Part shown: one piece after another, positions 1 through 6,943 of the stretch | Numbering within the stretch: position 1 is the first letter of the stretch | Layout: every line of letters starts with the position of its first letter | Assembly: GCA_959600065.1 (NCBI GenBank) | Contig: CAUGKZ010000083.1 | Coordinates: forward strand, 1-7,403 | Direction: 5' to 3' | DNA length: 7,403 nt | Origin: an uncultured Kroppenstedtia sp. | Lineage (GTDB): Bacteria; Bacillota; Bacilli; Thermoactinomycetales; DSM-45169 | Position numbers and translations under genes: made by a program | Notes under the pieces: model-generated | Databases searched by the model: none | The model's input: only the letters and a program-made list of their open reading frames with translations | Told to the model about the DNA's origin: nothing

Positions 1-69
1 GAACACCTGAAGCTTGAAACTCAAATGTCCCTTTGCCGCGATATTTTCATTCCGATCGTTTTGCTGATT

Positions 70-945
70 TTACAAGAGGATTTTGCTGGCTCCTGGCTTC
101 AACTGTTGTACCCGCCTCAAGTACGCGGTAACATTGCGATCCTCCTCCAGCGGGTACTCGTAATGGAACCATTCCGCCACTTCCTTCGATGTCTGGCGGA
201 ATAAATCTAATGTGGCGAACAACGCTTGCCACACTTCGCCGTATGTTCCGCCTGGATAAGTAGTCATCAGTGCTTGCCAGATCGGCGTGGGCAGGTACTT
301 TTCCAAATATTTTCCGTTTTTCCCGGTACTGAGCGAAAAGTCCGTGTCGATCCCCACCTTCCATTCCAGCATCTGCATCCCCATCGGTCGGACATACATA
401 TTCAAATGGTCCATTGCATAAGTGATTTCTTGTCGCCACAACCCCTTGGCCACATAGGTGGATACCCACCAAAACTCATTGCAACAATCGGCGTACAACG
501 CTGCGGATGGACGCTTGACCCAGTAATCTTGATCTGTTGGCTCCGGGAGCTTCGGGAGGGCGTGATCCTTATCCAGCAACACCACAGACAGTTTGTCACC
601 GCGATTCCAATCCTCTTTTTTCTCGATGGGACAAAGGGTGAGATCGATCCGATTGCCATCTGCAAACAACATCAAATATGAGAAATCTCCATCCAAATCA
701 GGTGGGAATAGCTCCATATCTTCCGGCGTTTGCATGATGATCCGGCTGCCAAAGCAGTCGATCCAGTCTGGATCTGCGATCAAAGAATTCATATCCGTAA
801 CCAAAAACACGATGTCAAAATCCTGAAACAGATCTTTTGGAGCACGGGGATTCGTCCGTGACCCGTTCATCCCGACAGCCCGGACTCGCTCATCCTTTCT
901 GGCGTAGTCTAAAATCAACTCCATCATCTCTTGTTCACTTCTCAT
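70..945 (-). CDS. aadK: Aminoglycoside 6-adenylyltransferase, ANT(6)/AadK family
   Basis: The 291-residue product matches the ANT(6) family in length (B. subtilis AadK is about 284 residues, ANT(6)-Ia about 302). These cytoplasmic enzymes transfer AMP from ATP to the 6-hydroxyl of streptomycin and inactivate it. The N-terminal nucleotidyltransferase fold is clear: GSR at residues 28-30, the metal-binding pair D42 and D44 in QDFDIVFLV, and the third acidic residue D101 in NRIDLTL. The C-terminal half carries the family block CNEFWWVSTYVAKGL (about 155-169) and DHLNMYVRP (about 179-187). The family often begins MRSEQ or MRTEK, as here, which supports the ATG at 945. GGGAGG lies 11 bases upstream of it, a slightly long spacing. 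The gene has its own promoter and structured leader, and seems functionally unrelated to the chelatase operon. No truncation or lost key residue is seen. Family assignment is firm; streptomycin as substrate is inferred from the family. Confidence 0.95.
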   Translation of the reverse strand: MRSEQEMMELILDYARKDERVRAVGMNGSRTNPRAPKDLFQDFDIVFLVTDMNSLIADPDWIDCFGSRIIMQTPEDMELFPPDLDGDFSYLMLFADGNRIDLTLCPIEKKEDWNRGDKLSVVLLDKDHALPKLPEPTDQDYWVKRPSAALYADCCNEFWWVSTYVAKGLWRQEITYAMDHLNMYVRPMGMQMLEWKVGIDTDFSLSTGKNGKYLEKYLPTPIWQALMTTYPGGTYGEVWQALFATLDLFRQTSKEVAEWFHYEYPLEEDRNVTAYLRRVQQLKPGASKILL

Positions 946-947
946 CT

Positions 948-1022
948 TGGCTTCAACCTCCCATATTTTTATATCCCGGTATTTATTAGATGGAAGGTGG
1001 CCCGCGAATGGGTATGAAGCCA
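948..1022 (-). promoter_or_regulatory. Leader RNA structure predicted to sequester the aadK ribosome binding site
   Basis: On the minus strand an outer stem pairs TGGCTTCA (1022-1015) with TGAAGCCA (955-948), 8 perfect pairs. Directly inside it ACCTTCCAT (998-990) pairs with ATGGGAGGT (964-956), 9 pairs including one G-U. The two right arms are contiguous, so all 17 bases from 964 to 948 are paired. They include the whole Shine-Dalgarno sequence GGGAGG (962-957) and end two bases before the aadK ATG. The left arms are separated by 16 bases (1014-999) that can form a small CCC/GGG hairpin, which would make a three-way junction. The inner loop is 25 bases (989-965) and AT-rich. Pairing was found by eye; no folding energy was calculated. 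The structure suggests that aadK translation is low unless the fold is opened. Confidence 0.55.
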
Positions 1023-1042
1023 GACTCTTTCCTTGAAAAGGG

Positions 1043-1069
1043 TTACAGGTGATCCAACAGGATTTTCAT
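1043..1069 (-). CDS. Candidate 8-residue leader peptide upstream of aadK
   Basis: This short frame, ATG at 1069 to TAA at 1043, encodes MKILLDHL. It has a strong ribosome binding site, AAGGAG at 1082-1077, with 7 bases to the ATG; a second AGGAG lies at 1087-1083. The site is better spaced than that of aadK itself. The frame starts roughly 27 bases after the predicted transcript start and ends 97 bases before the aadK ATG. This layout (promoter, tiny well-translated frame, hairpin hiding the next ribosome binding site) is that of translational attenuators in front of Gram-positive erm and cat genes, though no similarity to those peptides is seen. Such a short frame can arise by chance, so the ribosome binding site is the main support. 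Confidence 0.45.
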   Translation of the reverse strand: MKILLDHL

Positions 1070-1102
1070 CAGTCTTCTCCTTCTCCTGAATTCAGTGGTT
1101 AC

Positions 1103-1111
1103 ATTATATCA
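1103..1111 (-). promoter_or_regulatory. Extended -10 promoter for aadK
   Basis: The minus strand reads TGATATAAT at 1111-1103, a perfect TATAAT (1108-1103) preceded by TG at -1 spacing, the extended -10 form used by Gram-positive sigma-A promoters. No good -35 box lies 16-18 bases upstream, which is tolerated in extended -10 promoters. Transcription should start near 1096, giving a leader of about 150 bases before aadK. A 10-base palindrome, CTGAATTCAG (1095-1086), sits at the expected start site. It could be an operator but is too short to claim. Confidence 0.65.
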
Positions 1112-1143
1112 GAACAGCTAAGTGGATGATGGAAACGAAACGA

Positions 1144-1167
1144 CCCTTTCCCTTTTCCCAATGCCCC
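1144..1167 (-). other. Predicted G-quadruplex motif, minus strand
   Basis: The minus strand holds four G-tracts of at least three (1167-1164, 1159-1157, 1152-1150, 1146-1144) separated by loops of 4, 4 and 3 bases. This fits the standard G3+ N1-7 pattern. It is on the coding strand for both neighbours, about 100 bases after the cobN stop and about 35 bases upstream of the aadK -10 box. The pattern is seen directly; folding is a prediction. Confidence 0.5.
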
Positions 1168-1186
1168 ATCGTAAAATATGGCTTGA

Positions 1187-1208
1187 GGGGACGGGGAGGG
1201 TGTGAGGG
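1187..1208 (+). other. Predicted G-quadruplex motif, plus strand
   Basis: The plus strand holds four G-tracts (1187-1190, 1193-1196, 1198-1200, 1206-1208) with loops of 2, 1 and 5 bases, again fitting the standard pattern. It lies 19 bases from the minus-strand motif at 1144-1167, so each strand has one G-rich and one C-rich run. The short loops favour a stable quadruplex, but pairing with the neighbouring C-tracts on the same strand competes with it. Confidence 0.5.
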
Positions 1209-1268
1209 CTACGATCTCTTGCAAAGAGTGCACAACCTACCTTTATGGATATGAAAACCGCTTCCTGA

Positions 1269-4200
1269 TTACTCCTCGATATGACTTTCCAATTCCATGT
1301 ATTTTTGTTGAAGCTGTTCCAGTTGATCCTCTGTTGCTTCCCAATATTGGCGTTGGTGACACTCCAACAACGTTTCAATCATTTCGTGATAAGCAAAGCG
1401 GTTGTTCGCTTCCATCTGCTTACTACGCTCCTCATCTGCGACGTACGTCTCGTGTAACGCTGAGAAGACCCAGTTCTCCACTTGGTTTGTCGTCGCTGCA
1501 ATTCCGAGTATATTTTCAAACCGCTGCGCGATCTTCTGTGCCCCATGATGCGGATGCTCCAGTAGAGCATCGATCCACTTTGGATTGAGCAAACGAGTAC
1601 GCACACCACGGTTGATGGATTGTCCGGCTTCTTCGGTCAGGATCGTTTCACTTGTCGTATCTGTAATATACACCTCTGGTTTTTTCCCCTTCACCACTTC
1701 AATTGATTTGGAAAAACCGCCGAAAAAATTATAGTAGTCATCCAAATCAATCAGTTCATATTCATGATTGCTTCTGAGCTGTGATACGATTTCCACTGCC
1801 TCCAAATGGGCGTCCCACAGTTGCTCCATTTCCTGTCCGTGGTAGTTGCTGCTATACACATAGCGGGTGTGCCTTTTGTACATCTCGCCAAGTTGTGCCT
1901 CGTCGGACCAATTTTTTGTTTCGATCAGTTTAGAGACGCCTGTACCGTATTCGCCCTCAGGAGGACCAAATATTCTTGCGCAGGCAAGATCCCTGGCCTT
2001 CTCTTGGGGATATCCTTCATCTCGTAATTTTGTGTACAGTCTGTTCGTCTGACCTTTGAAATAATTCTCTTCCTCCGGCTCATCCAGCAACGCAATTTGC
2101 TTAAAGAGCTCATGCAGATCTTCGATGACGTTGGGAAACATATCTCGGAAAATCCCAGATATATTTACGACGACATTCAAGCGGGGACGTTGCAACTGGT
2201 TCATGGGAATAATCTCATACACCCTGCGAAAGTCACTCGGTTTCGGAGCGAGGCGAGCCCCTAAGTAGTATAATATTTGGCCGATGGTTTCCCCACGTGT
2301 ACGAGCTGTCTCCATTCCCCACATCACCACAGCCGTCGTCTCCGGATAATTCCCCGTCTGTGAACGATAAAGCTCCACGGTACGCTTCGCGATCTCCGCG
2401 CCGCGCTCGATTGCCGACGGACTGGGTACCTCCCGTGGGTCCAACTGGTACATATTTTTCCCCGTTGGCAATATTTCCGGGGAGCGGATGACATCACCGG
2501 CCAATTTTGCCGGGATATACTTCCCGTTCAACCCATGTAAAAGTGTATCCATTTCTTCGTTATGCAAGGTTGCTTCACAGGCGCGCTTGCCAAAGGACAA
2601 TGTCTGCTCAAACAGACCTCTGAGATCACTGTTCACATCCGGTATTTTGCCGGATTCCACATAAAGCTCCACTGCGCGAGCGGCCAAGTCATCCAATTTA
2701 GCCAACTGTTCAGTGTCATGGTCCGCAAGTAAGCGATCGTAATCCCATCCTTCCACATACGCAAATAAGCGACGTAAAGACTGCGCTTCCGCTCGGTCGT
2801 GCCGCAATACAAATATCATGTGTTTAACGGCATCTTCCTTAGAGAATCCTTGTCCAAGCACGTGCAGCCCATGAGGAATGAGGGAGCGATTGAGCCGGTA
2901 CAATTCGGCTTCAACATCGTCAAGCTTTGTACTATTTAACTTCAGTTGCGAAGCGATTGCTTGCATTTGTGCCCAAATATGCGGACAGCGTTCCGGGTCC
3001 AATTGCTTCGCTTCGCGGTATTCGTGGAGAAGCTTATTTAGATGGTCATAGTCACCATACAGTCCCCCTTCAGCAAATGGAGGAGCTTGGTAACTGATTA
3101 ACGTGGCGTGAGAACGCCGTTTGGCAATCATCCCTTCAGAGGCGTTACCGACATAGTAATAGTACAAATGCGGAACATCTCCGATAAACTGATCAGGGAA
3201 ACAATCGGCGGACATTCCTGTTTCTTTGCCTGGTAAAAATTCAAGAGTCCCATGAGTGCCAACGTGTATGATCGCGTCAGCGGCAAATTGTTCACGCACC
3301 CATTTGTAAAAAGCGGCGTATTGGTGAGGCGGAGGCAGTTGATGATCGTGATACACCTTTTCCGGCTGTTCATGAATGCCGCGAGTCGGCTGTAAACCGA
3401 TAAACACATTGCCGCTTATGAAACCCGGGATGAGAAACTGTTCTCCTTCAGTCATCACAGTTCCCGGTTCCGTTCCCCACTGGGAAACCACCTCTTTACG
3501 CCAACTTTTCATGGCTAATTCCCGGATATAGTCCGTTGAATCATACCGAATCAGGTTCGTTGTGGATAGATCATCGATCCATTTGCCCGAATTCACCAGT
3601 TGCCCCTGGATTAATTGATCCCGCAACTGATCAGCGGAATACGCGTCGACTTGATACCCTGCTTGTTTCAACTCTGTGAGTAAACGTGAGACCGATGCAA
3701 AAGTGTCTAAAAATGAGCCGCCGAATACATTTCCTTCTCCCGGAGGGTAATCGTAACCGATCAGTGCAATTCTTTTTTCAGCATTCTTTTTTTGCTGAAG
3801 AGAGAGCCATTTTTCAATGCGAGCGATAAGAAGATCGACTCGCTCCTCTATAAGCTCAAGTTCCTTGAATCCGATCTGGTAGTTCGGGTCAAACCCTTTG
3901 GGTTGAATAGCAGCAACGGGGTAGGTTTCAATATTGCCGTCCAATTCCGGCAACACCACATGAACCAGGAAATCTGAGGGTGGTAGACCGCTTGCTTGCT
4001 CCCAGTCCTCTTTTTCTACTCGGGAGAGGAAGAAGGGATGTAAAACAGGAACGTCCAGTTGTTCCAAGATATTGACCGCACTTTGTTTCCCGTGGCCTCT
4101 CGGCCCCATACCCAAGCGGAAGCCTAGAAAGTTCACAATGAGATTCACCCGGTAGCCCGGCTGTTGCAATAATTCTTGTAATCGCTTCGTATCCACTTGC

Positions 4201-4967
4201 ATTGTGCTCGTGAAGCCGATGGGCAACACATTGGCGATCGGTCTGATTTTACGGGCAATCTCCGCGACGACCCCCGATGTCGCAACACGCGAATTGTACG
4301 CTAAGTAAAATACAGCCACCACCGGTTTGTTCGCCTCGAAATGCGTATCGTCAGCATATGCTTCTACACTGTCGTAGAATCGCTTGCTGTCCGGATCGAT
4401 AATTCCCAACCCTTCGTATTCTGTAGGCTTTGCCGGCGCAGGGAAATCAATATTTCCGTATGTACGCCCGAGAAAGTAGATCAGTTGTTGCCAATTGAAG
4501 ATACCCGATGCTTTCCAGTAGGCAACAATTTCCTCGTAATGGCTCAAAGCGCGTTTCTTTTCAGCGATCTGGGCAGCAGATAGGTGCACCCCTGCAGGCT
4601 CGCATAATGTAAGCTTTTGCGTCTGGTAATCATTCATGATTTCCCAGCCGCGTAACGGACCCAACTTGACATACTTTTGAAGATGGGATCCGTTTAACAT
4701 AAGCGAGACTTGGTTCATTTCGTACGTACTGCACCTCTCTGCCATTTGATCGATCGTTGCTTCTTCTGCTCCGTGGGGATCGTAAAGGAAAAAGTCTGCT
4801 GTTTGCGCCGCCTGCGCAAAACGTTCCCATTCTCCTTCAGATAAGGCATGTTCAATATTAAATAGCGAGATACTGAACTGTTCCCTTTGTTCCACAGACA
4901 ACTGTTGATGAGCCGTTGCGATATTCGATAATGTCGAGTAAGATGTCGTGGCTACGATCAGATGCAT
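1269..4967 (-). CDS. cobN: Cobaltochelatase large subunit, CobN type (CobN/magnesium-chelatase H family)
   Basis: The 1232-residue product is the large, tetrapyrrole- and metal-binding subunit of a class I chelatase, near the usual CobN length (about 1275 in Pseudomonas). It would insert cobalt into the corrin ring, driven by ATP hydrolysis in the AAA+ subunits encoded just upstream. Family blocks run along the whole length: YDYPPGEGNV (405-414); NVFIGLQPTRGIHE, then HVGTHGTLEFLPGKE starting at H568; TARTRGETIGQILYYLG (near 880); NISGIFRDMFPN; and FSKSIEVVKG near the C-terminus. The HGTLEFLPGK form, with His before Gly, is CobN-like; chlorophyll-type BchH usually has Phe there. The ATG at 4967 is chosen because AAGGAG lies 8 bases upstream; the frame is open to a TTG at 4991, but that would place the ribosome site inside the gene. 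It is the last gene of the operon, 26 bases after chlD. Magnesium or another metal cannot be excluded from sequence alone. Confidence 0.9.
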   Translation of the reverse strand: MHLIVATTSYSTLSNIATAHQQLSVEQREQFSISLFNIEHALSEGEWERFAQAAQTADFFLYDPHGAEEATIDQMAERCSTYEMNQVSLMLNGSHLQKYVKLGPLRGWEIMNDYQTQKLTLCEPAGVHLSAAQIAEKKRALSHYEEIVAYWKASGIFNWQQLIYFLGRTYGNIDFPAPAKPTEYEGLGIIDPDSKRFYDSVEAYADDTHFEANKPVVAVFYLAYNSRVATSGVVAEIARKIRPIANVLPIGFTSTMQVDTKRLQELLQQPGYRVNLIVNFLGFRLGMGPRGHGKQSAVNILEQLDVPVLHPFFLSRVEKEDWEQASGLPPSDFLVHVVLPELDGNIETYPVAAIQPKGFDPNYQIGFKELELIEERVDLLIARIEKWLSLQQKKNAEKRIALIGYDYPPGEGNVFGGSFLDTFASVSRLLTELKQAGYQVDAYSADQLRDQLIQGQLVNSGKWIDDLSTTNLIRYDSTDYIRELAMKSWRKEVVSQWGTEPGTVMTEGEQFLIPGFISGNVFIGLQPTRGIHEQPEKVYHDHQLPPPHQYAAFYKWVREQFAADAIIHVGTHGTLEFLPGKETGMSADCFPDQFIGDVPHLYYYYVGNASEGMIAKRRSHATLISYQAPPFAEGGLYGDYDHLNKLLHEYREAKQLDPERCPHIWAQMQAIASQLKLNSTKLDDVEAELYRLNRSLIPHGLHVLGQGFSKEDAVKHMIFVLRHDRAEAQSLRRLFAYVEGWDYDRLLADHDTEQLAKLDDLAARAVELYVESGKIPDVNSDLRGLFEQTLSFGKRACEATLHNEEMDTLLHGLNGKYIPAKLAGDVIRSPEILPTGKNMYQLDPREVPSPSAIERGAEIAKRTVELYRSQTGNYPETTAVVMWGMETARTRGETIGQILYYLGARLAPKPSDFRRVYEIIPMNQLQRPRLNVVVNISGIFRDMFPNVIEDLHELFKQIALLDEPEEENYFKGQTNRLYTKLRDEGYPQEKARDLACARIFGPPEGEYGTGVSKLIETKNWSDEAQLGEMYKRHTRYVYSSNYHGQEMEQLWDAHLEAVEIVSQLRSNHEYELIDLDDYYNFFGGFSKSIEVVKGKKPEVYITDTTSETILTEEAGQSINRGVRTRLLNPKWIDALLEHPHHGAQKIAQRFENILGIAATTNQVENWVFSALHETYVADEERSKQMEANNRFAYHEMIETLLECHQRQYWEATEDQLEQLQQKYMELESHIEE

Positions 4968-4975
4968 ATATGCAA

Positions 4976-4981
4976 CTCCTT
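4976..4981 (-). promoter_or_regulatory. Ribosome binding site fixing the cobN start
   Basis: AAGGAG at 4981-4976 lies 8 bases before the ATG at 4967, an ideal spacing. It decides against the longer start (TTG at 4991), which has no such site and would overlap it. The site sits in the 26-base gap after the chlD stop. Confidence 0.85.
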
Positions 4982-4993
4982 TGCAAATCAAAC

Positions 4994-6943
4994 TTACCTA
5001 TTGAAGAATACCCGTACTGTGTCTGCGATGCTTGAACTGGTCAGGTCGTCTAAGCGGCAATAGTGGGCATGCATCGCATGGGCTAGCGTTTCGGCTAGGT
5101 GCAGTTTCACAAAGCTTTGTTCCGTGTCGATGATTAATGACTGTATCCCCGCAGCATATATGCGTTTCCCCACCTCCTGGCTCTGGGAGATCGCATCCTG
5201 TACGGCAGAATCTGGACTCAGTCCGACATTCGCCTTTCCATCCGTTAATACAATCATGAATGGCAAAATTTCCGAGTCACGTCGCATCGCTTGGCATAAC
5301 AATTCGTAACCCTTTTTTAATCCGTGGGCCAAGGGTGTCTTCCCTCCGGTTGGTAACTCGCGCAATTGTTTTTCAGCTAAATCCATACTGCGCGTGATCG
5401 GCAACACCTCGTTTGCACCTGCTTGCCGGAAAGTAACCATTCCCACCCGATCCCGCTTTTGATACGCATCTTGCAGTAAGGAAAAGATGGCTCCCTTCAC
5501 AGCTTTCATCCGCTTTCCGGCTGCCATCGAACGGCTGCCATCCACCACGAATAACAGTGTGGCACCTGTCCGTTTTTCTCGAACCTTATACCGCAAGTCC
5601 TCCTTCGTAATGTGCCATACTGTCTTTCCAATGGAGCGTCGCATCTTCTGGTAAGGTGCCGCCGTACGTAATGTCGCATCCACTGCTATATTTGCCTCTG
5701 GCCCCTTCACTGTGGAGTATTTTACATAACGCCCCTGGTTCGTTCCCGATTGAGTCGTACTCCTTTTTCCCGATCCGCTACGGGCAGTGTTGCCACTTGT
5801 ATTGGCAAACCATTTGTTGATCTGTATGCTTTGTCCGATACTTTCCACGGTTTCATGAATTGGATCCGGAGATTGCTGAGGGTGATCAAGTGGCTGCATG
5901 TCAGAGAAAGAGGGGCTTCGTTGGGACTCTTCACCTTTGTTAAGCTCGGCAGCTTCCGGTCCATGGGAAGCAGAACTTTCAGGAAGTGGGTCACTGTTTG
6001 GAGGATGCGATTCTGCTTTGTTCTGCTTTGTTTCATTCGGTTTCTCCTCTGATTCCCCTTTCTCCGTAGAATCACGTCTCACCCGGTGCAAAAGAACCAA
6101 CTCGGCGGCCTGTCGTATATCACGCGCTTCCACCTGACTCCGCTTGTCCAAAGCCGCGATGGCTCTCGCCGCCTCCACTAGATAGTACTCTCCTCGGTGG
6201 CCGGCACACCTCGCCTCAGTCGATGTCAAGACCGCCAGTTGCAGCATCTCCTGGCTCACCTTCATATGGGAAAGAAACGCCTTCGCCTCTGTAATGGCTC
6301 CCCGTACTTTTCTCATCTCTTCATCCCAATAGGCTATAAAATCGCGGGGGCTTTGCTCATAAGCAATCACATGACCTGCGACTTGCCGGCGATAATCCAC
6401 ATCCGTTAAACTCGGCATGGAAATCACCATGCTGAAGCGGTCTAACAAATGGGGCGCTAACTCCCCTTCTTCCGGATTCATCACTGCAACCAGCAACCCC
6501 GCAACCGGATACGAAGCTGAGCCCCCTTCCCGTTCAATGGTATACTCTCCGGCTTCAACAGCTGTTACGATGGCGTGGACAGCGCCCTCATTCATTAGAT
6601 GGATCTCATCCACAGTTAAAATATGGCGATGTGCTTCCGCAAGCAATCCCGGTTGCAGCCACTTCTCCCCTGTGTCGAGCAGATGTTCCACATCCATACT
6701 GCCTAATAGACGGTCTTCTGTAACATGAAGCGGAACATTTACACATCGTTTCCACGGGAGCAAGGTGGCTAAACTACGGGCTAACACCGTTTTTCCCGTC
6801 CCGCTCGGTCCGGACAACAGTAGACTGTGCAGTCGTTCATTTACGGCTAACATCATGAGTGCTTGCTTTGCCTGATCTTGACCGACTACAGCACAAAAGG
6901 GAAACGTGGGGTTGAGGTTCTGGAAAGTCTGTGCTGGCATCAT
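4994..6943 (-). CDS. chlD: Chelatase medium subunit, ChlD/BchD type (AAA+ plus VWA domains)
   Basis: The 649-residue product has the three-part ChlD build. An AAA+ domain (about 10-290) carries Walker A GPSGTGKT (45-52), Walker B ILTVDE (108-113), the block NPEEGELAPHLLDRF (156-170) and a sensor-2-like HRGEYYLVEAAR (249-260). A low-complexity linker (about 290-405) is rich in Glu, Ser, Pro, Gln and Asn. The C-terminal von Willebrand A domain (about 455-649) has an intact metal site: DGSRS (468-472), T536 in GGKTP, and D568 in LTDGK. ChlD forms a ring complex with ChlI and links ATP hydrolysis to the large subunit, here CobN. Its ATG overlaps the chlI stop as ATGA, which suggests translational coupling; a second ATG follows at once, and AAAGG just upstream is close to both. 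Walker A is complete, although many phototroph BchD proteins have lost it. Pairing with CobN suggests a cobalt chelatase, replacing CobT. Confidence 0.92.
   Translation of the reverse strand: MMPAQTFQNLNPTFPFCAVVGQDQAKQALMMLAVNERLHSLLLSGPSGTGKTVLARSLATLLPWKRCVNVPLHVTEDRLLGSMDVEHLLDTGEKWLQPGLLAEAHRHILTVDEIHLMNEGAVHAIVTAVEAGEYTIEREGGSASYPVAGLLVAVMNPEEGELAPHLLDRFSMVISMPSLTDVDYRRQVAGHVIAYEQSPRDFIAYWDEEMRKVRGAITEAKAFLSHMKVSQEMLQLAVLTSTEARCAGHRGEYYLVEAARAIAALDKRSQVEARDIRQAAELVLLHRVRRDSTEKGESEEKPNETKQNKAESHPPNSDPLPESSASHGPEAAELNKGEESQRSPSFSDMQPLDHPQQSPDPIHETVESIGQSIQINKWFANTSGNTARSGSGKRSTTQSGTNQGRYVKYSTVKGPEANIAVDATLRTAAPYQKMRRSIGKTVWHITKEDLRYKVREKRTGATLLFVVDGSRSMAAGKRMKAVKGAIFSLLQDAYQKRDRVGMVTFRQAGANEVLPITRSMDLAEKQLRELPTGGKTPLAHGLKKGYELLCQAMRRDSEILPFMIVLTDGKANVGLSPDSAVQDAISQSQEVGKRIYAAGIQSLIIDTEQSFVKLHLAETLAHAMHAHYCRLDDLTSSSIADTVRVFFNR
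6011..6030. repeat. Perfect 10-base tandem duplication in the chlD linker
   Basis: The plus strand reads TTCTGCTTTG twice in a row. It codes for part of the Lys/Gln/Asn-rich linker (TKQNKAE) of ChlD. Because 10 is not a multiple of 3, gain or loss of one copy would shift the chlD frame. Two copies could be chance in low-complexity DNA. Confidence 0.8.

Larger units (their letters stand above)
1131..1208 (-). terminator. Possible atypical terminator after cobN
   Basis: In the operon transcript, C-tracts at 1208-1206, 1200-1198, 1196-1193 and 1190-1187 can pair in nested order with G-tracts at 1167-1164, 1159-1157, 1152-1150 and 1146-1144. The resulting long stem is interrupted by small internal loops around a 19-base loop. 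It is followed by TCGTTTCGTTTCC (1143-1131), rich in T but not an uninterrupted run. This could end the chlI-chlD-cobN transcript about 60 to 140 bases after the cobN stop, but it is not a textbook intrinsic terminator. A smaller hairpin nearer cobN (CTCTT/AAGAG, 1228-1216) has no T-run after it. Confidence 0.3.

Noticed and set aside
1..69. Terminator or further gene downstream of aadK
   Set aside because: No stem with a T-run and no frame with a ribosome site could be found in these 69 bases.
47..472. Minus-strand open frame of 141 codons overlapping the 3' half of aadK
   Set aside because: It is in another frame of a well-recognised gene, has no recognisable domain, and has no sensible ribosome site or upstream space.
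1086..1095. CTGAATTCAG palindrome at the aadK transcription start as a repressor operator
   Set aside because: Ten bases is short, no second copy is seen in the intergenic region, and no regulator gene is in the window.
1216..1228. CTCTT/AAGAG hairpin after cobN as an intrinsic terminator
   Set aside because: The stem has only five pairs and a 3-base loop, is AT-rich, and has no T-run after it.
1202..1588. Plus-strand open frame of 128 codons across the end of cobN
   Set aside because: It lies antisense to conserved CobN sequence, shows no family features and starts in the G-rich motif without a ribosome site.
4989..4991. TTG start for cobN giving a 1240-residue product
   Set aside because: No ribosome site precedes it, and the strong AAGGAG for the ATG at 4967 would fall inside the gene.
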